Positions 37,501-50,156 of a DNA stretch of 64,000 nucleotides are shown one piece after another (the stretch's first letter is position 1; every line of letters begins with the position of its first letter). The notes under the pieces were generated by a model. That model was given only the letters and a program-made list of their open reading frames with translations, was not told the origin of the DNA and did not search any database. A program made the translations under genes and the position numbers. The DNA is from Phoronis australis (taxonomy: Eukaryota > Phoronida > Phoronidae), in NCBI GenBank assembly GCA_002633005.1, contig NMRA01000290.1, positions 2,814 through 66,813 on the forward strand. Direction: 5' to 3'.

Positions 37501-39379
37501 ATAACTTAATGCATAAAATGTTGATGTTTACTTCATGATCATTAAAACCATGCTTCATACCTTATGCAGTATACTGGAGCTTAAAATCTTCCTTCAACAG
37601 ATATTTTGTTACTTTATGTACGGAGAAATACATATAGCCTTAGTACTGCCTTACTAACGCAAGAAGGCATCATTTAAAGACCCAAATGCAGGCACATCAT
37701 GTCAAGTTGCCAATTGAGGGTATATGACATCACTGCTAGTACAAACTATGAGTAGAGGTCTGAATAAATCCAACATGTGCAGATGTTGTTGATGCCAGTT
37801 TGAATAGATTGATGACTCTCATGGTGACAAAGATGACAGCAAAGCAGCAAGCCTATCATTGCATGCACCCATTTGTGGCATTGGTAAGCTCAAAATGATG
37901 CTCTGTGCATGGGCTTACCGTAGACAGGCTTTAAATTATCACCTAGGTCTTGTCCACAGAAGCAAAGTTGTCAGAGACTACACAGTTTTCCAAATCAGAT
38001 ATTAAATCACCGTGCAGAGCCATGTTCTGGACTGAAACCCTTTGTTTTGTTCTAAAAATAGCTAGGCTTCCTAATTACATATAAAAGACTATGTCTAATG
38101 GAGTTCATTGATTGGTTCCACGCAAAGTTTCCAAGTAACTAACTTTGTTCGAAGTTTTCGATTTCAGCTTTACCCAGTTGCCACTGCATATGTCTTTAAC
38201 AGAACAGGTTTTACAGCAATAAAAACAACAACAACAGTAACTGCCTCATCCTAGGAATCTAGTTGAACAGTAGTGATTCAAAGTGCCTGAGAAGAGAACA
38301 CGTCAATATAACATGCCTTGACAATTCCTTAAAACAGCACGTACACCCAACTCATAGCCTAAACAAGAACATCTCAAATCGGGCTGCTTAAATCTCAATT
38401 TCAAAATTTTCCTTGTGATTGCAGTTGGCTTTTACCATCTGATTAAAAAAAAACTGAGATACCACCTGCTATTGATAAGAGGCAGGTGAGTATTGGAGGA
38501 GTTGGACAACCCTGTCAAATATGGTGACACTTTGGCATTTGGCTTTAGTTGACTAATAGCTTGGAAGGTTTCTTTGTGTATGGATATTATTTTCCATTAT
38601 GGCATGGAAAGGAGTGTGACATATTTTATGCGGCTTAATGACCTGCTTTATCATTTGCATATTAGCCAGAGAGTATCTAAGAAATTTCACCTTAAACTTC
38701 TCTTAACACCACTATGTCACAATATTGAAAACTAAATTTACCAAAAACAATATTATAAGTTTTTCATTTTCATATTATTAGTGCCACCACAGACTATAGT
38801 ACATGGACCGCCAACTCCGTATACTTTCAATGGACGAAATCTGTGCTGTTTCACACAACGTTACGTCATTATTCACTAGCGACACCTGGCCCAATTATCT
38901 GGTGTTACTTCCGGCAAGTACGTCATCTGCTAATTTTGGTCGGCTGTTGTGTGGTCGGGTGGTAGTAGCATTGCTAAAAGTACTCATGATACCAACAGTT
39001 CTATTTTAAGATTTTGAACAGCATTTAAATGCCAAAATTATTTTTGTTTTCATTGTGCTCGACAATAAAATAGATGCGAGAATTTCCCGTCACAATACAC
39101 TAACTGGAAAATGAATCAGATAATTTAGGAAAGTGGCGCCGCCTCTAGGATAGTACAGAAGAAAATGTCAGAGTTGCGGATCTGGCGTCTATAATCTAAT
39201 GTGGCACAGATCCGACTTGCTCTAATGGTAAGTTATCATTTAAGAAACATAAGAAGGGTCAACGTAAACTTGCTGAAAAACAAACTGAAGAACCAATAGT
39301 TCTAATATGACAATGGTGGAGGCACCGTGGTGTGTACAGTTGTAATAGCTTCACAGAAGCACAATAGTCTCAGATTTCT
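34594..39379. other. Gene-free interval between convergent INTS13 and PELO
   Basis: No exon-like or family-matching frame was found on either strand. It should hold both 3' UTRs. The frames at 36,260-36,445 and 37,001-37,225 are unsupported. Confidence 0.45.
34742..34747 (+). terminator. Candidate poly(A) signal of INTS13
   Basis: The first AATAAA after the stop codon, about 150 bp downstream. A second AATAAA lies at 35,051-35,056. The choice between them is open. Confidence 0.4.
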
Positions 39380-42300
39380 TCATCCTTCATCACTTGATGA
39401 ATTGTCAACATCTTCAGCTTCAGCCATGGGAAATCTCAAAATGGCTGCCACCCCTGTGAGCTGACCCAACTCTAAAACAGAAAAACAATGACGACACCTG
39501 ACAATAGTTTTAATTAATAATCCCAGAATTTATATAGTGTTTAATAGTAGAAGGCCAGCGCACAAAAATATGAATTTTCATTGTTGATAATGTGGTCAAT
39601 AACAATCATTTTGTGTGCACTCACTCACAAGTGCACTCACTCACAACAACTCAACCACAAAATTGCAAGTTGGTGGGGAATATCAAAAAAAAAAACATTT
39701 GTTTGAAAGATGTCCTATCACTCCTGATATTGGGTGCACTTGATGCCAATAATTTGTTAGGACCGAGATCAAAATCAACAAACAAGACTTCAGATATGAT
39801 GGAAAAATGAAAGCTCAGCGCGACAGCAAGATACACAACAGAAGAACAATTATCATTAACATCTTTCAATCAACTTTTGAAGCTGCGGTGCACACCAAAA
39901 GTATTCAGACAAAAAGACCCAGATTTCCCATCATGCAGCAGGGTGGAAGTCGACTTCATTGTCAGAGTAGTCTTGCCTCATGACTAAGAATGAAGCGGAG
40001 TTAGTGGCCAAGCCATTCTACAATTATAACTTTGCCCCCAAAAATAGTGACTACAACTCGTTTTCACTGTTAACAAAATTAGCCGGCATGACCACAAAAT
40101 GGTATTTTGTCTTGATTACTTTAGAAGGAGAACGGCAACAACTCACGTTCTCCGGACACGTGAAGACTGGAGAATATTTTAACATCCCCACCACTCTCTC
40201 TGCACAAGTCAACAAGCTTGACGTATCGTTGTCTCACAGCAACCTCTTGAGCCCTATGAACAGATCAAATGCAAGAAATATTACAAAAACATACATTACT
40301 GCAGCATTTCTAGAGATCAGCTGTTCCAAACAAATTTAGCACAAGTGGATCTCTGTGAGAATCTGATATGATAAAGAAATTGCCATGAAAAAGACAGTGA
40401 GCAATAAGAATATCGGCAAACTTAACGAACGGTAAAAAGCCTTCAGTTTCAGAAATATATACTTGTTAAACTGGACATTTTGTGCTCTTTTTTAAAGCGT
40501 AGGGCTGTTCCAGTCCGCCTGGAAGTTCGGCACATGAAATAAAAAACTATGGATGGTTGTGTTCAGAACAAATAAAAATTTACCAATGAATTATTGTTCT
40601 AGTAAAAATAAAATGTAATCGGTTTTTGATGTTTTTATGAATGAATTTGTCGCGGCGGTTATCATGGTTTGTTCCATGCAGCAAAGTACATGTACACTGT
40701 CTGTCTAAATCACAATTTTCATACATTACAATCCATTTCACAACTGGTAACTGCGAACAATAGATACTGGTTGGGATGTGTAGCACAAATCACAAGAATG
40801 AGTTTACTTCAATGACCAGCTTCCTATTTTTAGGGACAGGCAAAGGGGTGTTTTTGAAGGCACTGGCTGAACATATTGTGAAGAGACTTGAGTATCAGTA
40901 TTTCTGGATCATTCAGTACTATCATCCCAGGCAGCATACCCTGGGCTTGTAAATATATCCATACTCCAGTTCCATCACAAAACTGTATTACACGTTACTT
41001 GGAATACGTAAATCAAGGTTTTGGTTGGTTGGACAAGCAAATCTTTGCATTCCAAATTTAAAAAATTATGGTTGATGAGTTAGGAATTATAGAACAGAAA
41101 TAAGGGTTTCGGGTGAAAGAAGAAAGTGTCTTCCTCTTCCTATATGGATTTTTACTAAACTGCTGAAAAAGGTCAATTTTTGCCAATGGTTGTCTCTCGA
41201 CAGCTAAGCAACACGAACCAGCGTAACAATGAAATTCTTAATTTTTAATTGAAAAATTTGACAAAAATGAAATTCCACTCGTCTGTCATAAAGTAAAGAA
41301 TTCTATACATAAGCCATATGCTCCCATATAAATACTTTGAAGGCTTTTAAGTCAATTACCTGAATAACTCATCGGTAATTAATAGTGTCTCAATGGCTTG
41401 ATGGTCATTTGCACGCTCCACGTCTTTGACACTGAAAAGCAGAATATAAGGCGATTATTTTGCTGCATTTTATTACCACACAACGAAATTCAGAAATTTC
41501 AAAAATGAGTCTTCAGTTGATAAGAAAATTTTACGAAAAAGCTGTTGGCCTTATAACATGATCAGATGGTGCTCCTTTAGCCTCATTAAAATTTGCCGAG
41601 GAACTTCAGAGAAACACAGGAAAACAAAAAAATGAAATTGCCACTATGGGGCGCAGTGTTCGTCGGATCCGTCTAAAAGTCGTCGTCTTCTCTTGTTAAC
41701 TTCATATAAATACACATGCTAAATTTAATAAAGATCCTGCACAGGACTTAGGAAAAACAGGTATGGGTGCAAAAAAAAAACAACTGCCACTAGGAGGCGC
41801 CACAATAGTCAAAGTCGTCGGAAATTCATCGTCAACAGTCCCCTTCATAGAAAGAACATAAACGCCAACTTTCAGTCATCTTTGGAGTGGTTTGGTTGAC
41901 AAAGGGACGGACGCCAAAAAAAGCTCGAAAACAACGAAAATGGCCAATAGATGGTGCAAATTACCTTAAATCAATCCAAAGATGAATGGCTAGCGTCACC
42001 TTACAAATAGATGTCTATGTGCCAAATTTTATAGAAATCCGTTGAGGACCTTTGAAGATACAGAGGTAAACGTAATAAAAAAATATAATTGCCACTAGGG
42101 GGCACACTGGTAAAGCAATCTGTCCGAAAGTCGTTGTCGAACGTTGTCAACTTCATATAAATACATTTGTTGCTAAATTTAATAAAGATCCTGTAGAGTG
42201 TTTAGGAGATACAGCCATAGGCATAAAAACAAACAAAACTACCACTAGGAGGCGCCACAGTAGTCAAAGTCGTCGGAAAATCATCGTTAGCTGTCTGCTT

Positions 42301-45300
42301 CGTCGTAAGTACATGCCAATTTTCACAATCATCCTTAGAGTGGTTTGGTTGTTAGAGGGGCGGATGCCAAAAAATGACTCGAAAATAGTAAAAATGGCCA
42401 CTAGATGGCGCAAAATGCCTCAAATCCATCCGAAAACGGGAGGATAGCGTCAACTCATTAATAGATGCCTACGTGCCAAATTTCCTGAAAATCGGTTGAG
42501 GACCTTTGAAGACACAGAGGTAAACGTAAAAAACTAAAATTGCCACTAGGGGGCACAGCGGTATTCGGGTCAGTCCAAAGCTCGTTGCCCTCTGTCGTCA
42601 ACCCCTTAGAAACACACCTGCCAAATTTCAATAAGATCCTGCAAGGGGTTTAGGAGATACAGCCACGGACGCCAGACCCCCAGACAGAGATGACGGCAAT
42701 ATGCGATCACATATATATGTGGGCGCATAAAAATGTTAGTTTTTCAAAAAATTTTGATAAATGCAACTTCTTGGGTTTTTAATAAAATTCATAATTCCTA
42801 TTTTCTGATAACCTCTACAAAAAAGTAAATGGCTTCCAAAAGAATTCCTAACTCCACTTTGGAAACAGTTCACAAAGCATAGAATTAGAAAGTTTTACAT
42901 GAATCTGATCCACCAATTTGGAGAAGTAATGTTCTGAAGTTATAAAAAAATAATTGCAGGCGGTCTGATACACGTTGTACCAGACGTGCGCAGGCCTCGC
43001 ATGTGGGCCCATTGCACTGATCACCTGGAAATATTTTTGTGCTTTATTAATATATGGCTAAAACCAAGCTGAGGAGCTAGAAAACTGGCTCAAGGGTTTA
43101 GCAGTGTGACCAGGGCCCGGTCTCCAATCTCCGTACTCAGACTCGAATCATGCTCAAACTCACACTTCATACTCAACTCGAGTACAGACTCAGCTTTGGT
43201 GTATTCAATGTCATACTCGAAAAATCTGTACTCGAAATTTCGAGCACGTACTCAATTTTCGAGTATACTCGAAGCGAAGTGTATTTCATCCATATTTCGA
43301 GTACGATTTTGAGTAAAAATTCCGAGTATATGCTCTAAATTTCAAGTTTGGTATGGCAGTGTGCTTGAAATCGTACTCGAAAATAAATACGAGCCAGAGA
43401 ACAAAATATCGAAAGGGAACCAAGAAACACAGCAAATATAAAAAAATAAGTCCTCTTACCGTATCTCAGCACTTCAATTTCAGTTCAGAGATAATAGTTT
43501 TCATCTTAAATCTTCTTATTCTTCGCCTTATTAACCCGCCTTATCACTGTATGTTATGGCCGCCATTCTACCTCTACAATTCCTGGCAACAGGCGCATTG
43601 TAATCCTTTGTNTGGTGTGACTCGAACCCACGACCTCGAGTAATGAAAGCGGGCACTTATCAACCAGGCCACACTGTCTCCTTGTTCTGAAGTTAGCCAA
43701 AACTGGACCTATGCAACCTTAATACCAACAACTCATCATCCACTGCATGCTCAGCACATTGTCCAACAGTGAATACAGGGATCACGGCCATCAAGAGCTG
43801 TATTATTCAGGTTCTACTCTCTCAATGAATGTGTGTAACCAACCACGCTGAAGAAAGTCATGAAGGAGAGCTAGAAAGAAATGATTCATAGAATGTCATG
43901 AAAAAAGAGTAAGGAGAAGAAATGATTACCCATAGAATGCCCTGTTAGGATCATTCTGAAGCATTTGGTAGAATTCATCAAGCGCCCTCACTTCTGACGA
44001 CGCCTTTGTGTCGGAAAGTTTATTGGCGACAGCTGGATCTGTGAGCACCTCTGCAATACAAATACGCACAAATGGTTAGAGAGTATGAAACAATGATAAC
44101 CATTATAGAATATTGTGACGACGTGTTGAAATCACATTCCTGCAAGCAATCCGTGAAGTCCAGTAATTGTGTAAAGTTTGAAGTGCAAACTTGCCATGAT
44201 ATTGAAAACAATCCAAAACATATTAACTGATAGACGATGCTGCATCATGACCGCTAATTTTCATTCCTCATAGATTAACTGGACATTCCCATTAACAACA
44301 TCCTTCTCTTGTGAGCACAATTCTTTTCTTTCAGCCTGTGGTTCTTTTCTCATCAACAGCAGCTCAGTTCTTATAAACTCAAGTTCTTTTCTCACTGATA
44401 TATTTCCTTTTCTTGTAAACATCGTACTTTTATCCTAAACAACTTTCATTCCATGGGACTTCTGTGTGATTTGGGGATGACTTGCTCCATGGTTAAATGA
44501 CACAAAATCTGAACAAATATTATCAAAAAAAATTACAGCATATCGTTTTAAACACATAAAATGAGTTAGAAGTTGGAAATGCATTTCTCCGGCAAGCAAG
44601 ATTAAGCTCAAGACTACAAAATCGCTGAAGAAGATGTCCAAGAGACAACTCATAGTGTTATCACAGGAGCAAAATAAGTCTCATGTCAAACACCACAATT
44701 TGAGAATAATAATGTGCAACCAAATGAACCCTAGCCTTTAGCACAAGTAGAATATATCTAAGAGTAGCGTAGTGTTGTATTACTGTCTTTGTTCATAAAA
44801 TCCAAAACAGGCATTTTAACTGCATGCATACCGTCATGCTGTGGTATGTTTGAAAAAAAGTTTTGTGTACAAGGAATTGATAACAGTACGATCTTCTCAA
44901 AGCAGTTAATGAGAATTGAACCAGGTTATCAAGACAGATTGATGAGGAAAGAGCTACATCTCCCAACATAAGAATTGCATTTATGAGAAAAACATATTTT
45001 TTAATGAGAACACCCGTGCAGACCATAAGGAAGACTGGCAGCCTTCTGCATGTGACTTAAAGAACTTTAGACCAGAGTGTCTACACACTAGATCACATTT
45101 GGACTCTCATACGTCTTTCTGAATGGGCTTTCATGTCAGAGACCCTTCACGCTAATGACTCACCTTTGAGAGCATGCTTGTGACCTGAGGATGAGTGACA
45201 GAGAATGAACTTTGACTTGTTTTCTATGAGCAGCTTGTTGTCTGTTTTAACAGCTTGAGCAAACATGTACTCATAAAACTGGTCCTGAAAAACAATGACT

Positions 45301-48300
45301 GACCATCAGATGTTTATGATTAATAGAGATTGGGGGAGAAGAAATTCAATGTCATTTTGGATACGGTCATGCAGCAGTAGACTTGAAAATCTATTCTACT
45401 GTAATTTTTTCCAGTCATAATTTACCCCAGTCAGCACCATATGACCCTATGGCTTTCCGAGAAAATTTGGTCCAACTGGGGAGGGGGGTGGTTATCCATA
45501 TCTTTACTCTTGACTTTCTTTTCAAAAAGGGTATTCTGATACAACGTGCCCACATTTTGAGGGGACGTTTTCTCCANCGACCTTTGCCCTCAGTAGGGTC
45601 ATACTTCCCGTTATTAAACAAACATGGGCCAGGCCTTCCTGCATAATGACTGCTGCTACATCAGCTTTCTGTGTAGGATCAGTGGCAAGCTCTGAAAATC
45701 AAGTTGTAAAAGCATCAGTTCTATGAACATACTTTTATGACCAGAAGCAACTTTGTTTGACTGTTTACGCAATTGCAACACCCATGCAAGATATTTTACA
45801 TTTGTCAGCTCAGGGAGCCTCATGACCACGTGTTTATTGCTCAATGAGACTTGCTTTTCACCAGACTCACATGAACTGGTGTGTGCGTTGACTTGTTTTC
45901 TACACATTTGGGTGGGCAGTGTACATTTGGCTTTAGACAAGAGAGGATGAAAGCTGCAATATTGAGGTAATTTCATTTCCTATTATGGTATTTTTGTATT
46001 TGGTATTTTTATATTTGCAGTTTTGTCTATATTGTGAGGTTTTTTCTATGTAATTTTGTTTCTATTTTTGTACAACCGAAACGGAGAACACTTATATTAA
46101 GAATATAACTGTAAAATGTTTCGAGTATCTTAATAAAGCATTATTAAAGCCAACTCCTCTTGACTTGCTGACACTCACAATCCATAAACCCTGTCCGCCT
46201 TTATGTCTAATTAGCTCTTGTCAAACACTACCTTTAGTGGTGTAACCCCCCCCCCAGCAGGTTACCTCTGTAATGATAACTCATTTTCCTATCATTACAG
46301 TGACGAGTAATAGCGGCAGATTTTGCAAAGGGGGTGTTGTCCACAATTTCCAAAAGTTAGGACAATTTCTATAGCCCTAAAAAGGTTTGCTCGTGCCCAT
46401 GGAAAGTGGCCAAATCCCCCATCAATAAAATGAAAGATTCACTAGTGTTTAGATGTTAATTGTAACACGAGTTACAATAAGCATGTACTCACAGTTTCAG
46501 ACACATCTCATCAAGTCATGTGGATGGTGAATATTATGTTTACACAAAAGCAGCTGAAAAAGTAACAGCAAGGGAACTTAAGGCTAGTTCTTACCTATTC
46601 TCTCCAGTGCTATACTGTCCCACACATGTTTACCAAGAGTGAACTTTCTATTGAGTTCTAAATCTAGTGTATGGTAGGCGCCCATCTGTAACAGAATATC
46701 ATGCCATGCATATATGTCAACGGGCACAAGTCACAGAACAAGTGTACCTGACTGAAGTGATAGTCACCGCTGCAAAACTGAGTTAGGTCACTGCCAGCTA
46801 AAATGGTCTCGACTTGTACTTAGTCAATCAGATTAAAAGTGATTTCTGCTTTGAGGAAGAATTGACACAGTGTTGTTGCAAAAGATTGAACCATTATGTG
46901 TGCCAATAACAATTATATGGTCAGAAATAGATCGGTTTTATTACAAACATTACATAGAGTTACTAGTTGCTACATCAAATCTTTTAATACAGTTAGTAGT
47001 CCATATATTGAACCTTTTACTGTATAGAGTCGGTAAATTGAATGTTTTGCTACAAAAAGCGACGAGTCAACAATCCTTATCAGTGTCTCAATACTTGACA
47101 ATTCCTTTCACAACGTTGGCATTTTGTGCACTGACTTCTGTAACACTAACAAGTTTATCTGATAGAACAACAAAGAATTCAACCTCCATCCACATATTTG
47201 AACTGTAGGTGGCGTTGAACATTTGTCCAACAGAAAATTTAGTACTATCTAACGACACCGTTAATATCACAGCTGTAAGAAACTGCAAGAATATGACGAG
47301 TAAAGCTAGTATGGTCACCTGTTTCGCTTGCAATGCGATACCTTGCAAAGCTTTGCTATATCTTACAATTTCGTGAGATTTTTGCATCCACAGAACGCAG
47401 TCCTGGCATGGGTTTTCTATTACTCACCCTAACATACTGATTCTCCTGAATATTCCGTCCTTTCACACGCAGCATGCATGCCTGTGTGTCGAACTCAATG
47501 GACTCCACCTGCACTGTCAACATGGTGCGCACCTTGTTACTGCTTGTACTACCTGTTGACGACTCTGTCTGCACCTTTCTGTGACGAGATGACAAGGTAG
47601 AAAATTTACATGCACTGCAACACTGTGACAGAACCACTAACGAAGTCTTGTAACTTTTAACGTGACTATAAACCTGTCTCACTACACAAAAACTTTCAAT
47701 TTAGATCATCTCCTAATATGAAATTGATTTCAAAAATTTCTTAGTCAAAATATGCCTGGTCTCTGGGATTGGAAAGAACTGACAGCTCATTATGTTTCGA
47801 GACAAAGTTCTACAAGTTGACACGTCATGGCGTGACATTTTATTTGCCAAGAATGTTTTAACAATAACAAAATATCAATTCCTTACAAGACCAAAAATCA
47901 CTTCTCATCTAAGTGAGGAACAAGTTCAGATCAGATTTAAATAAAGTTATTTTCTTCGACATAATCTGGGATTATATCCACTTTAAGCTTTTAAAAAAGC
48001 AAAAAATATTAAAGATTGCAGCGTTGTTACAGAATTCTAAACTTAGTCTATCATTTTGTTTTCTTTAATTTTGTGGGGGACCATGTAACCTTTAATTATT
48101 TACCTGACGGTAGTGGAGCGGAGGGTATCCCCAACAGACACTAAGTTGTAGGCGTGCCACATGTCTTCAGGGTCTTCTGCTATCAGCACCACATGACTGA
48201 AACAAAACATTATGCTATACACCAATGTAGTCACAAAGCAATCTTTGCAACATTTGACAAAACTCAATAACAAATAACAATATGGTTTGCACTCAACATT

Positions 48301-50156
48301 ATGTTAAAACACCTATAGATCAACCTGCATTTTGCCATAAAAAGCAATTTCTGGTTTTGTCTACTCGCCATTATAAAATAGGTCTCAAATTGTTCCTCAT
48401 TCATGTCACTTCTAGGCTTGCAAAGAACCGACAGTTGGTCGATGGTTTGAGACAAGGCTCAGCAGTTGACTTCTCACAGCGTGTCATTTTATCCACCAAG
48501 CAACAATGCATTATCTGTTCTTTACCAAACCATAAATCCCTTCTCAGTAAAGAAAAAGTTACAAGACCAATATCATACTGGTAAGTGATCTAAATCAAAA
48601 GTTCGCTTCTTGGCCGGAACAGGAGTTCATGGCCGGAACATGAGTTCATGGCCGGAACATGAGTTCATGGCCGGAACATGAGTTCATGGCCATTTTAAAC
48701 GAGCAATAAACGCGGATAAACCCAAGCATTCTGTCAAAAACAACTTTTGATTTAGACCACATACCCTTCTAAAATTGGTCTCATCTTGTTCCTATTTAAG
48801 TTTGAAAACCATTTCTAGGCTTCACAAGAGTTGGCAATTTATGGTTTCAGATCATGCTCATTAAGTTATTAGTCACAGTGGGTTAATAGTCTCATTTGCC
48901 ATTGGAGTTCTATGTAATTTCTAAGCAAAAGCTTAAAACACCACAATATTGCGGTTCATAGCGACTAATGATATCCATTCCTTCCAATCAAAACACATAA
49001 CGCGAAATGTTCGTGATAGAATCTCAGGGATTACAGAGACTATAAACTTGACATGCTTTTATCAGCGATTTCAATAGTTTATAAAACATTCCACTTGTGG
49101 GGGCAATAAACATGGTAATTACGCCTGGTCTGGCAATGGAACTTAATGTCATCATGTAATGTGCAATAGGCGTGAAATCGCATGTTGCCATGATAATTGG
49201 CGCATAATGTTTCAAACAAGTTACCTGCACTGAGAATCAATGAAGCAGAATACTAGCTGTGCATTACTTTCTAGTTTCAGGTTATAAAGCATCCGATATT
49301 TTAGGTCCGTCTATGTGTAGAATGTCACTTTCAGTCTCGGGTGCCTTGTAAGACAGTCGAAATAACATGAATCAGTGATGGCCAGCAGTTCACCGTCTCA
49401 ACTGGCCCCAGTAGAGATGGTAGGCATTCCATAGGGTCTCCATACATAGGAAGCTTTTCGGCGAATTATACCTCACACTGATTAAACCATCAAAGTCATT
49501 TTGCGATAAGTACCTATTGTGCATAGAGGGACACCTTAGGAGACCTTTGATCAGGCGTTGTGTTTAATTCTTCCCAGTTCAAATAAATACTCCAACAATC
49601 AAACTATTTTCGAACAGTTTGATTGTGGGATCATTTGGTTTGCAGTGGGAAGAGTTAAAGACATCAACACCTGCCTCCCGTTCAGTAACGCTAGGACGCT
49701 AAGTCTTCGCGAGATTACGTGTGATATTGCCATGTATTTTAAATGAGAAAAAGTGACTTTACCTAGATTTTAGCTAGGTCCTAGAGTAGGTCCTAGCGTT
49801 ACTAAACACACGTCTGATCAACGGCCTTTAGTTAAGGTGTCTTTCTAAAAAGGTACTTATTATACTTATAGCCATATCAGGTACTTCAAGTAGCTACGTG
49901 ACTTTGATGGTTTAATAAGTGCGAGGCATAATTCGCCATAAAGCTTCCGGCGTATGAAGGCCCTATGGGAGCAGTAGAGACGGTGGCATTGTTGGCGCTG
50001 TCTACGGCCAGTGAGACTGAGTGAGTGAGTCAGTCTTCAAAGACGAAGTATTGACCCCCGGTGTCAGTAATCTGTGTGTCAATGTGGCAGACACTTTCAC
50101 ATAACTTATACTTACCCCGCAGAATCTTTGTCGATAGTCCTAGCTACAAGCTTCAT
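39380..50156 (-). CDS. PELO: Pelota, mRNA surveillance and ribosome rescue factor (one internal exon missing)
   Basis: Pelota is an eRF1-like protein that, with HBS1L, enters stalled ribosomes and triggers their dissociation in no-go and non-stop decay. Exons in transcript order: 50156-50116 (start; [14 protein letters not shown]), 48196-48104 ([13 protein letters not shown]), 47578-47428 ([20 protein letters not shown]), 46685-46595, 45691-45578, 45284-45164 ([17 protein letters not shown]), 44050-43930 ([17 protein letters not shown]), 41431-41360, 40253-40147 ([17 protein letters not shown]), 39471-39380 ([12 protein letters not shown], acidic SSSDEG tail, TGA). Phases agree except around an 'n' at 45,577, where exon 5 breaks off after RAKV. 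The next ~51 residues of the eRF1_2 domain are absent, although the 45,284 exon resumes in the expected place. With them the length would be about 384 aa, as in human (385). The start codon faces FAAP24 across 255 bp. Confidence 0.96.
41635..42735 (-). repeat. Higher-order tandem repeat in PELO intron
   Basis: Three related monomers of about 150 bp, each opening with a CCACTAGGNGGCGC-like word, repeat as a set every ~450 bp. The first type is at 41,635, 42,089 and 42,537; the second at 41,781 and 42,235; the third at 41,938 and 42,392. The array ends with GACGGCAATATGCGATCACA and a TATATATGTGGGCG segment. It is non-coding. Orientation is arbitrary. Confidence 0.75.
43113..43390 (+). repeat. 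ACTCGA-rich dispersed repeat, copy 3
   Basis: The opening GGGCCCGGTCTCCAATCTCC is identical to that at 604. The body consists of degenerate TACTCGA and TTCGAGTA words on both strands, able to fold back on itself. It sits in the PELO intron between the 44,050 and 41,431 exons. Confidence 0.65.
43585..43690 (-). repeat. tRNA-derived SINE-like sequence
   Basis: The reverse complement carries a tRNA-like D-arm (GTGGCCTGGTTGATAAGTG), an anticodon-arm region and a strong B box (GGGTTCGAGTCAC) ending CACACC. Sequence upstream and downstream does not form an acceptor stem. An unresolved base at 43,612 adjoins the B-box side. A SINE head is more likely than a tRNA gene. Confidence 0.55.
46260..46310. 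repeat. Short hairpin TAATGATA...TATCATTA
   Basis: CTGTAATGATA and TATCATTACAG are exact inverted repeats separated by about 13 bases in a PELO intron. No role assigned. Confidence 0.6.
47745..48960 (-). repeat. Triplicated intronic sequence around PELO exon 2
   Basis: Three diverged direct copies lie at about 47,745-47,945 (intron 2), 48,350-48,600 and 48,755-48,960 (intron 1). Shared blocks include GGTCTCAAATTGTTCCT, CTTCTAGGCTT, TTGAGACAA...GTTGAC and GTGTCATTTTATC. The 93-bp exon 2 (48,104-48,196) sits between copies and is not itself repeated. Confidence 0.5.
48610..48691 (+). repeat. 19-bp tandem repeat
   Basis: The unit ATGGCCGGAACATGAGTTC is repeated four times nearly perfectly in PELO intron 1. 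Low divergence indicates recent amplification. Confidence 0.9.
48996..49139. repeat. Left arm of a long inverted repeat around the PELO/FAAP24 promoter
   Basis: From CATAACGCGAAATGTTCGTG to CCTGGTCTGGCAATG, this ~144-bp stretch matches the reverse complement of 50,927-51,070. Common blocks include TCAGCGATTTCAATAGTTTA and CAATAAACTTGACA-like sequence. Confidence 0.7.
49393..50010. mobile_element. Fold-back element in PELO intron 1, copies 4 and 5
   Basis: Left arm 49,393-49,560 (AGTAGAGATGGTAGGCATTC, GCTTTTCGGCGAATTATACC, CACACTGATTAAACCATCAA) is the inverted counterpart of 49,830-50,010. The arms flank about 250 bp that contain a second, smaller palindromic element. The family also occurs at 8.4 kb and 19 kb. 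The right end lies only about 105 bp from PELO exon 1. Confidence 0.7.
49684..49803. mobile_element. 120-bp nested palindromic element
   Basis: Perfect 14-bp terminal inverted repeats AGTAACGCTAGGAC (49,684-49,697) and GTCCTAGCGTTACT (49,790-49,803) bound a short non-coding core. It is nested in the fold-back element and resembles a very small MITE. Confidence 0.6.

Noticed and set aside
39980-40339. 119-codon + strand frame
   Set aside because: It is the antisense shadow of the PELO exon at 40,147-40,253.
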